DNA from: Breoghania sp037026715
GTDB lineage: Bacteria; Pseudomonadota; Alphaproteobacteria; Rhizobiales; Stappiaceae
Direction: 5' to 3'
DNA length: 64,000 nucleotides
NCBI RefSeq assembly: GCF_037026715.1
Contig: NZ_JBANCG010000004.1
Span: 186,001 to 250,000 of the forward strand
A program made the translations under genes and the position numbers. The stretch's first letter is position 1; each line of letters begins with the position of its first letter. Under the pieces are notes generated by a model that saw only the letters and a program-made list of their open reading frames with translations, was not told the origin of the DNA and did not search any database. This document shows positions 43,766 to 53,671 of this stretch, piece by piece.

Positions 43766-45556
43766 TCAGGTGACGCGATGCGCGGGCAGGCGCACGGTGA
43801 AGCGCGCGCCGAGAATGCGTTCGGTGCCCTCTTCGTCGGCCTCTACCCGGTTTCCGGCCGTGATCGTGCCGCGATGCGCCTCCACGATCTGACGCGAGAT
43901 GGAGAGGCCGAGGCCGGAATTGTTGCCGAATTCCTCGCCCTCCGGGCGGTCGGTGTAGAAGCGCTCGAAGATGCGTTCGGCCACGTCGGGACGAATGCCG
44001 GGGCCGTCGTCGTCCACCGTGACGACGATGTCGCGCCCATCCCGCTTCGCAGTCACCACGACGCGGCCGTCGGGCGGCGAGAACGAGCGGGCATTGTCCA
44101 GCAGGTTGTTGAAGACCTGCCCCAGCCGAGAGCCGTTGCCGCGCACCTTGAAGGCATGGGTTTCACGCGGCTTGACGAGTTCCAGCACCACGTCCGGCTG
44201 GCTCTCGCGGCGTACCTGGCGAGCGACATGGACGATACCCTCCAGCAATTCCGCGATATCCAGCGGTTCGGAATTGGCCCGCGCCAGCTCCGCATCGAGC
44301 CTGGAAGCATCGGAGATATCGGAGATCAACCGGTCGAGCCTGCGTACGTCGTGCAGGATCACGTGCAGCAGGCGCTCGCGCGAATCCTCGTTGCGCGCAA
44401 GCGGCAGGGTTTCCACCGCGCTGCGCAGCGAGGTCAGCGGGTTCTTCAACTCGTGCGCCACGTCGGCGGCAAACCGCTCGATCGCGTCCATGCGGTTGTA
44501 GAGCGCGTTGGTCATGTCGCGCAGCGTACGCGCCAGATTGCCGATCTCGTCCTGGCGGCCGGCGAATTCCGGGATCTCCTGGCGCGAATCGACGCCGCGG
44601 CGCACCCGCTCCGCCGCTGCGGCCAGCCGGCGCACTGGGCCCGCGATGGTGCCCGCCACCATGACGGCGAGAACGGTCGTGACGATGGCCGCCACCAGGA
44701 ACACGCGCAGGATCGCCCAGCGCTCGGCCGCCACGATGTCGTCGATGTCGCCGCCTTGCGTGGACAGAAGCAGCGCACCCAGCACCGCGCGGAAGCGCTG
44801 CACCGGCACCGCGACCGAGACGATCAGTTCGCCCTTTTCGGAAACCCTCACGATGGAAGCGGGCGATCCGCCGAGTGCGGCCACCACTTCCGGGTAGTTG
44901 CGGCCGCTGCCGCCGCCTGCCTCCTCATAGAGCGGCAGATCGCCCCGGCGCAGCCACAGCTTGATCTTCTGCCAGATGCCTTCCAGCCAGCCGGTCGTGT
45001 CCTCCTTGGTGGAGGGCAGATCGAAACGCAGGATCTGGCCGCGCGCATAGAGGTGGCGACTGTCGAGGATCAGCGTGCCGTCCGGATCGTAGATGCGCGC
45101 GCGCGTTTTCGTCGGCGAGATCAGACGCCGCAGAACGGGTGCCACGCGTTCGGGATTGATCGGGAAATCGAGCGCGCGCGACTGCTCGTCATTGGGCGAG
45201 ATGCTCTCGCCCGCCTGAAGCTCCAGCAGCTTTTCCGGATCGATGGTGATGGCATCGGTATCGACGGTGGCGGAGGCCGCGATGGCGCCGGCAATGATCT
45301 GGCCCTGGATCAGCAGGCTCTGGACGCGCGCGTCGATCAGCCCGGCACGGAACTGGTTGAGGTACAGAATGCCGGAAGCCAGCGCCAGCAGCGCCACGAG
45401 ATTGAGAACGACGATGCGGCGGGTCAGGCTGGAGAAGACATACGTGGACAGCAGCGAGCCCGCGCGCACGATCAGCCGCCGCCGCACCCTGCGGCGTTCC
45501 ACGCGGCGCTTGTCGCCGGCATTCGCGGCTTCCGTGCGCGTATCGATGATCGTCAC
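43766..45556 (-). CDS. chvG: Sensor histidine kinase ChvG
   Basis: A 596-residue two-transmembrane sensor kinase. The first membrane helix is about residues 47-68, the periplasmic domain about 70-290, the second helix about 290-312, followed by HAMP. The H-box is FAADVAHELKNPLTSL with the phospho-accepting His, then NNLLDNARSF (N box), DDDGPGIRPDV (G1) and GLGLSISRQIVEAH (G2). ChvG (ExoS in Sinorhizobium) senses acid and envelope conditions through periplasmic ExoR and phosphorylates ChvI, controlling exopolysaccharide, motility and host-related genes. The gap to chvI is 172 bases. Confidence 0.94.
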   Translation of the reverse strand: MTIIDTRTEAANAGDKRRVERRRVRRRLIVRAGSLLSTYVFSSLTRRIVVLNLVALLALASGILYLNQFRAGLIDARVQSLLIQGQIIAGAIAASATVDTDAITIDPEKLLELQAGESISPNDEQSRALDFPINPERVAPVLRRLISPTKTRARIYDPDGTLILDSRHLYARGQILRFDLPSTKEDTTGWLEGIWQKIKLWLRRGDLPLYEEAGGGSGRNYPEVVAALGGSPASIVRVSEKGELIVSVAVPVQRFRAVLGALLLSTQGGDIDDIVAAERWAILRVFLVAAIVTTVLAVMVAGTIAGPVRRLAAAAERVRRGVDSRQEIPEFAGRQDEIGNLARTLRDMTNALYNRMDAIERFAADVAHELKNPLTSLRSAVETLPLARNEDSRERLLHVILHDVRRLDRLISDISDASRLDAELARANSEPLDIAELLEGIVHVARQVRRESQPDVVLELVKPRETHAFKVRGNGSRLGQVFNNLLDNARSFSPPDGRVVVTAKRDGRDIVVTVDDDGPGIRPDVAERIFERFYTDRPEGEEFGNNSGLGLSISRQIVEAHRGTITAGNRVEADEEGTERILGARFTVRLPAHRVT

Positions 45557-45728
45557 TCCGGCCTAGAAACGTCCTGCCGCCAGCGTGCCGGCTCCCCGGG
45601 ACGGGGACGGGCCCATGTGGCGCATCCGGCGGCCTGCCGTTTTGCCGCGCGGGCCCGGGGCAAGTCAATCGCCGTCAGCCCGTTCCCTGCGCGCGTTGCC
45701 GTACGCCCGGGCCGCGGCGGCCTGCGTC

Positions 45729-46427
45729 TCAGCCCTCGCGGAAGCGGTAGCCCACGCCATAGAGCGTTTCGATCATGTCGAATTCCTTATCGACAACCTT
45801 GAATTTCTTGCGCAGCCGCTTGATGTGGCTGTCGATGGTTCGGTCGTCGACATAGACCTGATCGTCATAGGCCGCGTCCATCAGGGCGTTGCGGCTCTTG
45901 ACCACGCCGGGGCGCTGGGCGAGCGAATAGAGAATGAGAAACTCGGTGACCGTCAGCGTCACCGGCTGGCCCTGCCAGGTGCAGGTATGGCGCTCCTGGT
46001 CCATGACCAGCAGACCGCGCTCCAGCGTGCGGGCATCCTCGCCCTTGGGGGCTGTCGCGTCGCGCGGCTGGGCCCGGCGCAGGACGGAGCGCACACGTTC
46101 CACCAGCAGTCGCTGGGAGAAGGGTTTGCGGATAAAATCGTCGGCGCCCATCTTCAGGCCGAACAGCTCGTCGATCTCGTCGTCCTTGGAGGTGAGGAAG
46201 ATCACGGGCATGTCCGTGCGCTGGCGCAGGCGACGCAGAAGCTCCATGCCGTCCATGCGCGGCATCTTGATGTCGAGGATGGCGAGATCGACCGGATCGC
46301 CCGTCAGCCCGTCCAGCGCGGACGCGCCGTCGGTGTAAGTCTGCACCCGGTATCCCTCGGATTCCAGGGCGATAGAGACGGAAGTGAGAATGTTGCGGTC
46401 GTCGTCCACAAGGGCAATCGTGGGCAT
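45729..46427 (-). CDS. chvI: Response regulator ChvI
   Basis: A 232-residue OmpR-family regulator. The receiver has the acidic pocket DDD at 8-10, phospho-acceptor D52 in LAILDIKMPRMDG and the conserved Lys in FIRKPFS; the C-terminal winged helix is about 130-230 (TVTEFLILYSLAQRPG, then SHIKRLRKKF). ATG 46427 (MPTIALVDDD) is the family start; the frame is open to 46532 without homology. ChvI is the partner of ChvG downstream. It is divergent from the HugZ-like gene and pckA, as in related genomes. Confidence 0.96.
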   Translation of the reverse strand: MPTIALVDDDRNILTSVSIALESEGYRVQTYTDGASALDGLTGDPVDLAILDIKMPRMDGMELLRRLRQRTDMPVIFLTSKDDEIDELFGLKMGADDFIRKPFSQRLLVERVRSVLRRAQPRDATAPKGEDARTLERGLLVMDQERHTCTWQGQPVTLTVTEFLILYSLAQRPGVVKSRNALMDAAYDDQVYVDDRTIDSHIKRLRKKFKVVDKEFDMIETLYGVGYRFREG

Positions 46428-46708
46428 GAGGCGAACCTGTCTTCCTGTTCTTTCAATGATACCGTCTTCCGGTCGCGTTTGGCGACTAAAATGCGAACAA
46501 ATTAAGGCAGATGCCCCGGCAGACGTCCACACGCGTCCGGCACATATGAACTAAATCTCTGGAATCAATAACCGAATTGAACGCAAGGCGAAATAGCCGC
46601 AGATCCGGCCGTATGCACCCGACGTCATGCCGCCGCGCCCGGGCAGCCCCTGCCGCGCCCTGCTGGACAGATCGCGCCCGCCCGGCGATCCTTCGCCGTA
46701 CATTTACC
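46428..46708. other. Upstream region of chvI
   Basis: Part of the 345-base divergent region between chvI and the HugZ-like gene. No gene is visible. It should contain the chvI promoter on the minus strand; no clear hexamers could be fixed. Confidence 0.3.
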
Positions 46709-46753
46709 GGGCTTCGTTCGATATGGGCTTCGTTCGACCCGGGCTTCGTTCGA
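46709..46753 (+). repeat. Three tandem copies of GGGCTTCGTTCGA at 16-bp period
   Basis: The 13-base unit occurs at 46709-46721, 46725-46737 and 46741-46753, identical in all three, with variable three-base linkers (TAT, CCC). The last copy ends 20 bases before the HugZ-like start, overlapping where its ribosome binding site and leader would be. It may be a set of operators or a slippage-prone leader repeat. Confidence 0.8.
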
Positions 46754-46772
46754 GGGGGAGACGATTGTACCG

Positions 46773-47516
46773 ATGAAAGAGACCGACGACTTCCAGCCGC
46801 ATGCCGCGGCACGCAAGATCCTGCGCAATGCCGCCACCGGAGCGCTGGCCACGCTCGAACCGGAGGGCGGTGCTCCCCATGCCTCGCTGGTGACCGTTGC
46901 CACCGATTTCGATGGCGCCCCGGTGCTGCTTCTCTCCGACCTCGCGGTTCACACCCGCAACCTTCAGGCGGATCCCCGCGCGAGCCTGCTGCTTGAGGAA
47001 CGCAATGCTTTTGAGCCGCTGCAGGGCGCCCGCCTGTCGCTCGGCGGCACCATCGAGCGCGTGCGCGACGACGTCGCCATCCGGCGCCGCTTTCTCGCCC
47101 GCCATCGCGATGCGCAGGGCTATGCGGGGTTTCGCGATTTCGGCTTCTACAGGATGGAAATCGGGCGCGGGCACCTGGTGGCGGGCTTCGGCCGAATCGA
47201 GGACCTCTCGCGCTCAGACCTTCTCGCCGACACGAGCGCCGCCGGCGCCCTCGCCGATGCGGAGGAGCGGATCGTCTCCCACATGAACGAGGACCACCGT
47301 GACGCGCTCGCGCTCTATGCAACGCGCCTTGCCGGCGTTGAAACAGGTGCAGACGAGGACGAGTGGACGATGACCGGTTGCGATCCCGACGGGATCGACC
47401 TTCGCAGTGCAGACGGGCGGCACACCGTCCGCATCGCCTTCGATGCACCGGTAACGGATGCCGCAGGCATGCGGGCGCGGCTGGTCGCGCTCGCAGGGGA
47501 AGCGCGCGGCCAATAG
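46773..47516 (+). CDS. HugZ/HutZ-like pyridoxamine 5'-phosphate oxidase family protein
   Basis: A 247-residue protein with an N-terminal split-barrel flavin- or heme-binding domain (about 10-160, TGALATLEPEGGAPHASLVTVA) and a C-terminal DUF2470 domain beginning VSHMNEDHRDAL near residue 168. This combination is the HugZ/HutZ family, whose characterised members bind and degrade heme in iron acquisition. A GGGGGAG ribosome binding site lies about 13 bases before the ATG. No heme transporter genes are nearby. The tandem repeat upstream may regulate it. Confidence 0.82.
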   Translation: MKETDDFQPHAAARKILRNAATGALATLEPEGGAPHASLVTVATDFDGAPVLLLSDLAVHTRNLQADPRASLLLEERNAFEPLQGARLSLGGTIERVRDDVAIRRRFLARHRDAQGYAGFRDFGFYRMEIGRGHLVAGFGRIEDLSRSDLLADTSAAGALADAEERIVSHMNEDHRDALALYATRLAGVETGADEDEWTMTGCDPDGIDLRSADGRHTVRIAFDAPVTDAAGMRARLVALAGEARGQ

Positions 47517-47860
47517 GTGCGCAAATCACATACCGCTACGGCATATATACGCGAACAACCACAACTAAATCGATTTAGACGCCTGATTATGTTGATGTCC
47601 AACCTTGTCCGCAGGGGAACGATCAACTAACGTCGCGCCACTTGACGGTCCTAATTTTAGGGCATGTCCGGTCAGCGGGTCGGCACAAGGACACAAGAAT
47701 GCCTCCGACCCCCCGCCTCGCGCCGCGCATGGGTGGCGGCGCGACGCTTTCATAACAACAAAGCGGCCGTAGGTCGGGTCTTGGTCTCAGGTGTGTCAGG
47801 AACCGGAACAAGAAGAAAATCCGGGCAGGAACGCGCGATGCAATCAGGGTATCTTCGAAG
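47517..47860 (+). promoter_or_regulatory. Upstream region of pckA
   Basis: A 344-base region, locally AT-richer than its neighbours, between the HugZ-like gene and pckA. One inverted repeat, GTTGAT-N25-ATCAAC (47591-47627), is visible. In relatives pckA is regulated by carbon source and ChvGI-linked signals; the sites cannot be assigned here. No gene or RNA was found. Confidence 0.35.
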
Positions 47861-49477
<1,617 letters not shown>

Positions 49478-49505
49478 GGCTTTTCGCATTTTCGATATCG
49501 TAAGG

Positions 49506-49534
49506 AGGCGTCCGGAGCGATCCGGGCGCCTTTT
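49506..49534 (+). terminator. Rho-independent terminator after pckA
   Basis: A ten-base-pair stem with one G-U pair (AGGCGTCCGG at 49506-49515 with CCGGGCGCCT at 49522-49531) and a six-base loop is followed by TTTT. It begins 29 bases after the pckA stop. Confidence 0.75.
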
Positions 49535-49639
49535 GCGCATCTGGACGGGACGTGCCAACATCCCCCTTCCTCCCGTTGCGGCCGATCCTATATGCTTGCC
49601 CTCAAGGACAGCAGGAAACGGCGCGGGGAGAATGCCCAG

Positions 49640-50011
49640 ATGACCAGTTCCACCCATTATCAGAACGCCAATCACCAGGCGCTCGAAACGGTTCCCGACA
49701 CGCTCGACGTGCTCGCCGTCGCCGAAGGCTGGCGGGGGGCCGGACGCGATGTGGCGCTTGCGACCGTGATGGAGACGTGGGGCTCGGCTCCGCGCCCTGT
49801 CGGAAGCCATCTCGTCATCGACGGCGAGGGCAATTTCGAGGGCTCCGTTTCCGGCGGCTGCGTCGAGGGCGCCGTCGTCGGCGAGGCGCTCGACGTTCTG
49901 GAGAGCGGCAAACCGCGCATGCTGGAATTCGGTGTCGCCGATGAGACCGCCTGGAAGGTCGGGCTTTCCTGCGGCGGCCGCATCCGCGTCTACGTGGAGA
50001 AGGTCGAGTGA
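49640..50011 (+). CDS. XdhC/CoxI-domain protein (N-terminal half type)
   Basis: A 123-residue protein equal to the XdhC_CoxI domain: ATVMETWGSAPRPVGSHLVI near residue 45, followed by GSVSGGCVEGAVV with the conserved Cys. XdhC binds molybdenum cofactor and delivers its sulfurated form to xanthine dehydrogenase or CO dehydrogenase-family enzymes. Here the Rossmann half is encoded as a separate downstream gene. ATG 49640 has GGGGAG nine bases upstream. Forty-two bases separate it from the second gene, so they form an operon with the nucleotidyltransferase fusion. Confidence 0.88.
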   Translation: MTSSTHYQNANHQALETVPDTLDVLAVAEGWRGAGRDVALATVMETWGSAPRPVGSHLVIDGEGNFEGSVSGGCVEGAVVGEALDVLESGKPRMLEFGVADETAWKVGLSCGGRIRVYVEKVE

Positions 50012-50053
50012 TGGTGTACGCCCTGCAAGCCCCCCGACACGGGAGCTGACCCG

Positions 50054-50776
50054 ATGGATCTTACGCTTTTGAAGCAACTCAACGAGGAACGCGCGGCCAG
50101 ACGTGGTTCGATTCTCGTCACCGAGATCGCCAGCGGCGCGCAACGTCTGGTGAGGGAGGCCGACGATCTCTCCGCCGATCCGCTCGGCAATGAGCTCGCC
50201 GCCCGGTTCCGCTCCGGCAAATCCGGCATGGTGAGCGATGCGGCGGGCGGGCAGGCGTTCTTGAACGTCAACGTGCCGCCGCCCCGGCTCGTCGTCATCG
50301 GGGCGGTGCACATCTCGCAGGCGCTGGCACCCATCGCCGCGATCGCCGGCTTCGACATGGAGATCATCGATCCGCGCACGGCCTTTGCGAGCCCCGAGCG
50401 CTTTCCCGACGTGCGCCTTCACGCCGAGTGGCCCGAGGACGTCATCCCCGGCAAGGTCGCGCTCGACCGCTACACCGCGCTCGCCGCCCTCACCCACGAC
50501 CCCAAGATCGACGACTATCCGCTGACGAAGGCGCTGTCCGCCGGCTGCTTCTATGTCGGCGCGCTGGGCAGCCGCAAGACGCACGCCTCACGCGTGGCAC
50601 GGCTGAAGGAGACGGGCCTTTCCGAGGCCGAAATCGCCCGCATGAAGGCGCCGATCGGGCTGAACATCGGCGCCGCAAGCCCCGCGGAAATCGCGGTTGC
50701 CGTGATGGCCGAGATCATCGAGGAACTGCGCAAGGGCGCACGCGCAGAGGCACCCGTTCGCGAGGCCGTGGCGTGA
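50054..50776 (+). CDS. XdhC family protein (Rossmann half)
   Basis: A 240-residue protein whose C-terminal two-thirds (about 85-225) is the XdhC Rossmann domain: PPRLVVIGAVHISQAL, DPRTAFASPERFPD near 115 and YVGALGSRKTHASRV near 170, then GLNIGAASPAEIAVAVMAEI. The N-terminal part resembles a reduced XdhC domain. It probably works with the preceding protein in inserting modified molybdenum cofactor. Its stop overlaps the next start (GTGA at 50773-50776). No molybdenum hydroxylase structural genes are in the window. Confidence 0.87.
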   Translation: MDLTLLKQLNEERAARRGSILVTEIASGAQRLVREADDLSADPLGNELAARFRSGKSGMVSDAAGGQAFLNVNVPPPRLVVIGAVHISQALAPIAAIAGFDMEIIDPRTAFASPERFPDVRLHAEWPEDVIPGKVALDRYTALAALTHDPKIDDYPLTKALSAGCFYVGALGSRKTHASRVARLKETGLSEAEIARMKAPIGLNIGAASPAEIAVAVMAEIIEELRKGARAEAPVREAVA

Positions 50777-52443
50777 TCTTCGCCACCCTGCCGCTCGCCG
50801 ACTGCGCGGGGGCCGTGCTCGCTCACTCGCTGAAGGTCCCGGGGCTCGTCCTGAAGAAGGGCACGGAGCTTACCGCCGATCGCATAGAGGCCCTCGCGAC
50901 GGCGGGCGTGGCCGAGATCACCGTGGCGCGGCTGTCAGGCGACGACGTCAAGGAGGACCGGGCGGCAGCGCTGATCGCGGAAGCCGTCGCCGGCCCCTGC
51001 GTGACGGTGGAGCGCGCCCATACCGGCCGCGCCAACATCTTCGCCGACGCTGCCGGCGTGCTCGTCGTCGACCGCGAGGGCATCGACGCCCTCAACCGCA
51101 TCGATCCCGCCATCACGCTGGCCACATTGCCCGAATATGCGGCCGTGGAGGCCGGGCGCATGGTGGCGACCGTCAAGATCATCCCCTATGCGGTCGCCGG
51201 CGACCTGGTGGCCGCCGCCTCAGCGCACGGACCGGAAGGCCTGCTGCGCCTCGCGCCCTACCGGGCGATGAAGGTCGCGCTCGTCTCCACCCGGCTGACC
51301 GCGCTGAAGGAGCGGACCATCGACAAGACGGTGGCGGTGACGCGCGAACGGTTGCGGCCGGCGGGTGCCGAGATCGTCGCCGACATCCGCGTGCCGCACG
51401 ATGCGGAAGGGATTGCCGCGGCGCTATCACAGGCGCAAGAGGCCGGCGCGGAGCTGATCATCATCTTCGGCGCATCGGCCAACGTGGACCGGGGCGATGT
51501 GGTGCCGCAGGCGATCGAAAGGGCCGGCGGCCGGCTGGAGCACTTCGGCATGCCGGTCGACCCCGGCAACCTGCTGGTGCTCGCCCGGCTCGGCAATGTG
51601 CCCGTGATCGGCGCGCCGGGCTGCGCCCGTTCGCCCGCCGAAAACGGTTTCGACTGGGTGCTCAGGCGCACGCTTGCGGGCCTGGAGGTGACGGCTGAGG
51701 ACCTGACCGGTCTCGGGGTCGGCGGCCTGCTGATGGAGATCGTCTCGCGACCGCAGCCGCGCGAAGCCGGCCGGTTGGAGTCCGCTCCCTCAGAGACTGG
51801 CGGACCATCCGCCCCGCACATCGCCATTCTCGTGCTGGCCGCCGGCCGCTCCACCCGCATGGGCGGGCCGAACAAGCTGCTTGCCACCATCGACGGTGAA
51901 CCACTGGTGCGCATCGCGGCACGTCACGCGCTCGAGGCGCAGCCCGCCTCGGTGACCGTCGTCACCGGACACATGGCAGACGAGGTCGGCGCCGCACTCA
52001 AGGGGCTCGACGTCGCCATGGTTCCCAACCCGGATTACGCCGAAGGCCTCTCCACATCACTCAAGGCCGGGATCGCGGCATTGCCCGAGGAAACGGACGC
52101 CGCTCTCGTCATGCTCGCCGACATGCCGCAAATTTCACCAGACATCATCGCCCGTCTGATCGATGCCTACGACCCGCAGGCCGGCGGGCTCATCGTGGTG
52201 CCGACGGTTGCCGGCAAGCAGGGCAATCCCGTTCTCTGGTCGAAGCGCTATTTCGCCGATCTGATGTCGATCCAGGGCGATGTCGGTGCCCGTCACCTGA
52301 TCGGCGCCAACCAGGCGGCCGTGGTGGAAGTGGAAGTCGGCGAGGCCGCCCGGCTCGATCTCGATACGCCGGAGGCGCTGGCGGCGGCGGGGGGCAAGAT
52401 GGACGCGCCAGCATGCGAAAGCACCAAATCCGGCCCCGATTGA
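50773..52443 (+). CDS. Fusion of molybdopterin-binding domain and MobA/MocA-like nucleotidyltransferase
   Basis: A 556-residue two-domain protein starting at GTG 50773. The N-terminal half (about 1-335) ends in a MoCF-type molybdopterin-binding domain (KVALVSTRLT near 172, then IIIFGASANVDRGDVVPQA). The C-terminal half (about 355-545) is a MobA-like transferase with LVLAAGRSTRMGGPNKLLA and LADMPQISPD. MocA-type enzymes attach CMP to molybdopterin, making the cytosine dinucleotide cofactor used by xanthine dehydrogenase-family enzymes. Together with the XdhC pair this is a cofactor maturation operon. CTP rather than GTP use is inferred from context. Confidence 0.88.
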   Translation: MIFATLPLADCAGAVLAHSLKVPGLVLKKGTELTADRIEALATAGVAEITVARLSGDDVKEDRAAALIAEAVAGPCVTVERAHTGRANIFADAAGVLVVDREGIDALNRIDPAITLATLPEYAAVEAGRMVATVKIIPYAVAGDLVAAASAHGPEGLLRLAPYRAMKVALVSTRLTALKERTIDKTVAVTRERLRPAGAEIVADIRVPHDAEGIAAALSQAQEAGAELIIIFGASANVDRGDVVPQAIERAGGRLEHFGMPVDPGNLLVLARLGNVPVIGAPGCARSPAENGFDWVLRRTLAGLEVTAEDLTGLGVGGLLMEIVSRPQPREAGRLESAPSETGGPSAPHIAILVLAAGRSTRMGGPNKLLATIDGEPLVRIAARHALEAQPASVTVVTGHMADEVGAALKGLDVAMVPNPDYAEGLSTSLKAGIAALPEETDAALVMLADMPQISPDIIARLIDAYDPQAGGLIVVPTVAGKQGNPVLWSKRYFADLMSIQGDVGARHLIGANQAAVVEVEVGEAARLDLDTPEALAAAGGKMDAPACESTKSGPD

Positions 52444-52508
52444 TACGCACCGTTCAATGCCCGTTTACCCTTGCGGTAACCGCATGGCCCGTATGTGAAT
52501 GGCGCAAT

Positions 52509-52536
52509 TGTGCCAAAGCTGCCGGCCCCGTATGCT
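52509..52536 (+). promoter_or_regulatory. Candidate promoter for the structured RNA
   Basis: TTGTGC is followed after 17 bases by TATGCT (52531-52536). The predicted transcription start, around 52543, coincides with the 5' edge of a long-range helix in the proposed RNA. The -35 match is weak, so this stands mainly on its position. Confidence 0.35.
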
Positions 52537-52542
52537 TATCGG

Positions 52543-52757
52543 AGGTGAACCGGATCCGGGGTTTCCGGCTGGCGGGTGGCAGAACCCGACCGGCGTGAAG
52601 GCCCCCGGGGCGCGTTTCATCCGCGCCAACGCCATCGAGATCCCGGCGCATCCACGGACCTGGTGGCGAGGCCAAGCGTTCCTGACGTCTGGCCGGATGG
52701 TTCACAAGCCACGACAGCACCACGAGGAAACGGAGCGCTGCGAAGGCGCTCCGTTTT
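52543..52757 (+). ncRNA. Candidate structured noncoding RNA ending in a Rho-independent terminator
   Basis: Between mocA-like and GcrA-like genes lies a non-coding stretch with several features of an RNA gene. GTGAACC and ATCCGG (52545-52559) can pair with CCGGAT and GGTTCAC (52693-52705), a 13-base-pair helix closing about 160 bases with one two-base bulge. Inside are hairpins GCTGGCGGGT/ACCCG-A-CCGGC and GGCGCG/CGCGCC. A terminator hairpin follows at 52728-52757 and a weak promoter fits the 5' end. The size and closing stem recall 6S-like RNAs, but I cannot match the family. It may also be a leader of the next gene. Confidence 0.42.
52728..52757 (+). terminator. Rho-independent terminator before the GcrA-like gene
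   Basis: A perfect 11-base-pair stem (AAACGGAGCGC at 52728-52738 with GCGCTCCGTTT at 52746-52756), a seven-base loop and a TTTT run continuing as CCTT. It lies 285 bases after the mocA-like stop, too far to be simply its terminator, and so suggests a separate transcript ending here. Confidence 0.78.
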
Positions 52758-52918
52758 CCTTGGTCGCCCTCCGCAAGCCCCCGCCGGCGTTCTCACGAAC
52801 GCGGGGGCCCGGAGCAACGTTTTCGGCACGACGCATGACGCTCGTGCGCGACGGCGAGGCTCCCGAAACGACTGACGCGCCCTGCGTGAACGACGCCGGG
52901 CCAAACAAGGCAAGAACA

Positions 52919-53131
52919 ATGAACGATCTCAGACTTCCCCGTACCGGCCAGTGCAAGTGGGCCGAAGGAACGGGCGGCAACTATGTCTTTCCGTGCAAGA
53001 ACCGCGTGGAGCCCGGCATCTCCTATTGCGACGAACATCACGCGATGGTCTACATTTCCCCGGAAGAGCGCCGCCGCCACCGCGAGAACCGGCAGCAGCA
53101 GGTCGCCTCTTCCGCCCGCTTCGCCGCCTGA
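52919..53131 (+). CDS. Small GcrA-like (C-terminal domain) protein
   Basis: A 70-residue protein with four Cys/His positions: TGQCKWAEG, VFPCKN, EPGISYCDEHH and a trailing AMVYISPEERRR. This pattern resembles the C-terminal zinc-binding part of the cell-cycle regulator GcrA, without the N-terminal DNA-binding helix-turn-helix. A compact metal-binding adaptor is likely; function is unknown. AAGG lies eight bases before the ATG. It is preceded by the candidate RNA and its terminator and followed by its own terminator, so it is probably monocistronic. Confidence 0.7.
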   Translation: MNDLRLPRTGQCKWAEGTGGNYVFPCKNRVEPGISYCDEHHAMVYISPEERRRHRENRQQQVASSARFAA

Positions 53132-53214
53132 CGCACAAGGGACGCTGGCCTCCCCGGCTTTCGCGTTCCACGACACGCCCGCGAACGCGCCGGCCGGCAC
53201 GGCCGGCCTGAAAA

Positions 53215-53242
53215 CCTCCGGCTTTCCCGGAGGCTTTTCTTT
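53215..53242 (+). terminator. Rho-independent terminator after the GcrA-like gene
   Basis: CCTCCGG (53215-53221) pairs with CCGGAGG (53227-53233) around loop CTTTC, with a CTTTTCTTT tail and AAAA in front that lengthens the stem. It lies 84 bases after the stop. Confidence 0.78.
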
Positions 53243-53400
53243 GCGGAATCGAGTGGCGCCATCACCGAGACAGGGATGGTCGAACGGCGGCACGTCGCCC
53301 GTCCTTCGAGACGAAGCCTACGGCCGCTCCTCAGTGTCTGGCCCCAAAACGGTAGTTGGTTCTTCGCACCGAATTCTATGCGCCTTCATACCTCTCCATC
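53243..53400. other. Intergenic sequence between terminator and repeat
   Basis: Part of a 540-base gap between the GcrA-like gene and the flavin reductase gene. Besides the terminator and the double-hairpin repeat no gene is seen here or in the 182 bases after the repeat. Confidence 0.35.
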
Positions 53401-53489
53401 GTCATCACCCGGCGAAGTCCGGGTGATCCAGTGCGCGCACCGAATGCTGCGGCTGGAGGTGGATTGCCCGGACTTCGCCGGGCAATGAC
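53401..53489. repeat. Double-hairpin dispersed repeat, copy 2
   Basis: The same 89-base layout as the copy at 25614-25702: ATCACCCGG/CCGGGTGAT (53404-53427) and ATTGCCCGG/CCGGGCAAT (53463-53486) with loops CGAAGT and ACTTCG. The 35 bases between hairpins are related but diverged, and about 25 bases of right flank (GACG..GGGG.ATGAGGG) are shared, so the mobile unit may be somewhat longer than 89 bases. Confidence 0.85.
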
Positions 53490-53671
53490 GGCGGTGGGGT
53501 ATGAGGGTAGTGGCGAGAAGGCGCGCCGCCAAATACCATTTTCGGGCCTGACTTTGAGGAGGCGCGTCAGCGCCGTCTCAAAGGGTAGGCCGCAGAACAA
53601 AGCCCCGCGCTGTCAGCGCGCGTCACATCGGGCAGCGACTGGGAGCGTTTTCTCGCCCATCGGAATGCACG

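Noticed and set aside
43289..45802. An 837-codon plus-strand frame opposite hprK and chvG
   Set aside because: Both minus-strand genes are well supported. The long antisense frame spans two genes and an intergenic gap and has no family features.
52543..52757. Calling the candidate RNA 6S RNA
   Set aside because: The closing helix and length are suggestive, but the interior folds as separate hairpins rather than a long rod with a central bubble, and the gene neighbours are not those usual for 6S RNA.
52499..52918. An N-terminal extension of the GcrA-like frame (in-frame start at 52499)
   Set aside because: The extension would read through the proposed RNA and a strong terminator, has no family similarity, and the ATG at 52919 has its own ribosome binding site.
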